This document shows positions 40,153 to 41,040 of a stretch of DNA of 41,040 nucleotides, piece by piece. The stretch lies in the NCBI GenBank assembly GCA_944372525.1, contig CALVZL010000030.1, forward strand, positions 1-41,040, written 5' to 3'. The notes under the pieces are model-generated. The model saw only the letters and a program-made list of their open reading frames with translations, had not been told where the DNA came from and ran no database searches. A program made the position numbers and the translations under genes. Source of the DNA: an uncultured Clostridia bacterium (GTDB lineage: Bacteria > Bacillota > Clostridia > Christensenellales > Borkfalkiaceae). Positions within the stretch are counted from its first letter, which is position 1; each line of letters starts with the position of its first letter.

Positions 40153-40308
40153 TTACCTTCTTTTTTGGTAACTGTCGCAGCAAGTGCAATTCGTACAGTC
40201 ACAGGTATTCCCGACGTGAATGACGTCGAGTTCGCAATGTACGCCGTCTCGGTTGAACCTGCACTCCGTGACGCCGCAGGACACGCCGGCGTTGATGTTT
40301 GTCTGCAT
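40153..40308 (-). CDS. Small Cys-rich DUF1540 protein
   Basis: 51-residue protein with seven cysteines in the DUF1540 arrangement: VSCGVTECRFN, then HCELD, then TCDCTNCTCCDSY. The pattern suggests a bound metal, perhaps zinc; the function is unknown. Such proteins are common in Clostridia, some being linked to sporulation or stress. The start is the ATG at 40308, directly after AAGGAGG; a longer frame to 40359 begins upstream of the predicted transcript start. It is transcribed divergently from rplI, from back-to-back promoters. Confidence 0.85.
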   Translation of the reverse strand: MQTNINAGVSCGVTECRFNRDGVHCELDVIHVGNTCDCTNCTCCDSYQKRR

Positions 40309-40329
40309 ATTATACCTCCTTGCCTCATC

Positions 40330-40359
40330 ATTATGGACGATTTTTCGCGGAATTATCAA
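40330..40359 (-). promoter_or_regulatory. Promoter of the DUF1540 gene
   Basis: TTGATA (complement of 40354-40359), 18 bp, CATAAT (40330-40335). Its -35 is separated by only seven bases from the -35 of the divergent rplI promoter, so the two may compete for polymerase. Confidence 0.6.
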
Positions 40360-40366
40360 AAGAGAA

Positions 40367-40396
40367 TTGACAAATCCCTCCCGCGTCTGTTACAAT
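40367..40396 (+). promoter_or_regulatory. Promoter of rplI
   Basis: TTGACA (40367-40372), 18 bp, TACAAT (40391-40396), 20 bases before the rplI ATG. The ribosome binding site AAGGAG is at 40403-40408. Confidence 0.82.
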
Positions 40397-40416
40397 AGAG
40401 AAAAGGAGCGATTCAT

Positions 40417-40860
40417 ATGAAAGTCATTTTGAAAGAGGACGTGAAAGGAAGCGGAAAAAAAGGCGATCTGATCGATGTGGCAGACGGATACGCAAAAAAC
40501 TTTCTTCTGAAAAAGGGATTGGCGGAGATCGCGACCGCAAGCGGGATCAATGAGATCAACCAAAAGCGCACGGCAGACGCATTTCACCGGGCAGAATACA
40601 TGAAAGCGACCAAAGAGCTTGCCGCAAATCTCGAAGGAAAAGAGTTCTCCGTCGCGATCAAAGTCGGAGAAAAAGGAAGGGCGTTCGGCTCGGTCACGAC
40701 TGCGCAGATCGCCGCCTCTCTTGCTGCGGCGGGATTTGACGTCGATAAGAAAAAGATCGTCTTAAAGAACACCGTCAAAACCCTCGGTTCCTATCCCGCG
40801 GAGATCCGTCTGATGGAAGGAATCTCGGCAAAGATCGTCGTGACGGTCATTCCCGAATAA
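40417..40860 (+). CDS. rplI: 50S ribosomal protein L9
   Basis: Large-subunit protein that binds 23S rRNA at the base of the L1 stalk and helps keep the reading frame. The 147-residue length is standard. The N-terminal domain shows the diagnostic MKVILKEDVKGSGKKGD and VADGYAKNFLLKKGLA, joined by a long helix to the C-terminal domain (FGSVTTAQIAASL, then LKNTVKTLGSYP). It is here a single-gene unit with its own promoter and terminator rather than in the rpsF-ssb-rpsR-rplI operon or beside dnaC and yybT. Confidence 0.97.
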   Translation: MKVILKEDVKGSGKKGDLIDVADGYAKNFLLKKGLAEIATASGINEINQKRTADAFHRAEYMKATKELAANLEGKEFSVAIKVGEKGRAFGSVTTAQIAASLAAAGFDVDKKKIVLKNTVKTLGSYPAEIRLMEGISAKIVVTVIPE

Positions 40861-40874
40861 CACCGAAAATATGA

Positions 40875-40907
40875 CGAGCCGCCGAACAAAGTTCGGCGGC
40901 TCGTTTT
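40875..40907 (+). terminator. Rho-independent terminator of rplI
   Basis: A 13-bp perfect stem (40875-40887 with 40891-40903), 3-base loop and TTTT tract begin 14 bases after the rplI stop. Confidence 0.93.
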
Positions 40908-40957
40908 CTTTCAAGGTGAATTATACTATTAAGTGCAACAGTAGAAGAAAAAAAGGA

Positions 40958-41024
40958 GTTCATACAAATCTGTGGTAAAATAGAGTTGCGAAACAAAATT
41001 TACACAAAGGAGATCTGTATGAAC
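40958..41024 (+). promoter_or_regulatory. Inverted repeat that can hide the transposase start codon
   Basis: Bases 40958-40971 pair with 41011-41024 over 14 bp with one mismatch. The right arm covers the end of the AAGGAG site and the ATG. Between the arms lies a possible extended -10 promoter (TGG-TAAAAT, 40973-40981), so transcripts from it would lack the left arm and have an open start, whereas transcripts from rplI would fold and close it. Confidence 0.55.
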
Positions 41025-41040
41025 TACCACCATTTTACCA
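41019..41040 (+). CDS. Transposase, first seven codons only (IS30-like)
   Basis: An ATG at 41019 follows AAAGGAG (41006-41012) by six bases and encodes MNYHHFT before the window ends. IS30-family transposases commonly begin with a M-x-Y-x-H-(L/F)-T pattern, followed by a helix-turn-helix region and a DDE domain, neither of which is visible here. Confidence 0.5.

Larger units (their letters stand above)
40926..41040 (+). mobile_element. Probable IS30-family insertion sequence, left end (truncated by window edge)
   Basis: Just after the rplI terminator the sequence becomes AT-rich and contains AAGTGCAACA, the kind of terminal sequence seen in IS30-like elements, followed by a leader and the first codons of a transposase. 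The exact left end cannot be fixed without the right inverted repeat; about 40926-40931 is my estimate. The element lies downstream of rplI in the same direction. Confidence 0.55.

Overview
The window looks like a chromosome segment of an uncultured or little-studied Bacillota (Clostridia-type) anaerobe of medium-high GC. Sigma-A promoters close to consensus, strong AGGAGG-type ribosome binding sites, frequent TTG/GTG starts, an archaeal-type prolyl-tRNA synthetase, oxygen-sensitive class III ribonucleotide reductase (nrdDG), WhiA, KtrAB and a DUF1540 protein all fit this. Nearly every gene is on the minus strand; degV, rplI and the transposase at the right edge are on plus. No tRNA, rRNA, CRISPR array or prophage was seen.

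Layout. 1-175: 5' end of an IS200/IS605-type element whose tnpA reads out of the left edge. 231-3121: proS-asnS operon. 3273-4343: degV with its own terminator. 4631-7373: a single-gene unit for a GH51 arabinofuranosidase with an inserted jelly-roll domain. 7438-15470: a seven-gene exopolysaccharide/capsule operon (priming phosphoglycosyl transferase, three GT4 glycosyltransferases, GDP-mannose pyrophosphorylase, Wzy/EpsG-like polymerase, Wzx-like flippase) behind a promoter of exact TTGACA-17-TATAAT consensus and a leader of about 185 nt. 15566-17931: galT and a flavin reductase, each with a promoter. 17943-20236: rRNA m5C methyltransferase-like gene overlapping an aldehyde dehydrogenase. 20248-25658: an apparent operon of two P-loop COG0523-type proteins (one with eight His/Cys decapeptide repeats, one fused to a YcgQ-like domain), KtrB, KtrA and an iron alcohol dehydrogenase. 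25713-27011: M29 aminopeptidase. 27066-29896: nrdD-nrdG with a strong promoter and two NrdR-like boxes exactly 32 bp apart. 29922-31649: PfkB-family sugar kinase plus HD hydrolase. 31711-38972: murB-PHP-whiA-dnaE-pfkA cluster. 39015-40359: an orphan solute-binding-like protein and a small Cys-rich DUF1540 protein. 40367-40907: rplI. 40926-41040: 5' end of a probable IS30-family element.

The most interesting items are (i) the paired P-loop GTPases, both with an altered G4 motif, one carrying a tandem-repeat metal-binding stretch and the other a rare GTPase/YcgQ-like fusion, linked to potassium uptake genes; (ii) the insertion sequences at both edges, each lying downstream of a housekeeping gene and each carrying an inverted repeat that would hide the transposase start only in read-through transcripts; and (iii) the long leader of the polysaccharide operon with a possible leaderless ORF that overlaps the first gene by ATGA. 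All assignments come from reading the sequence; no database search was run.
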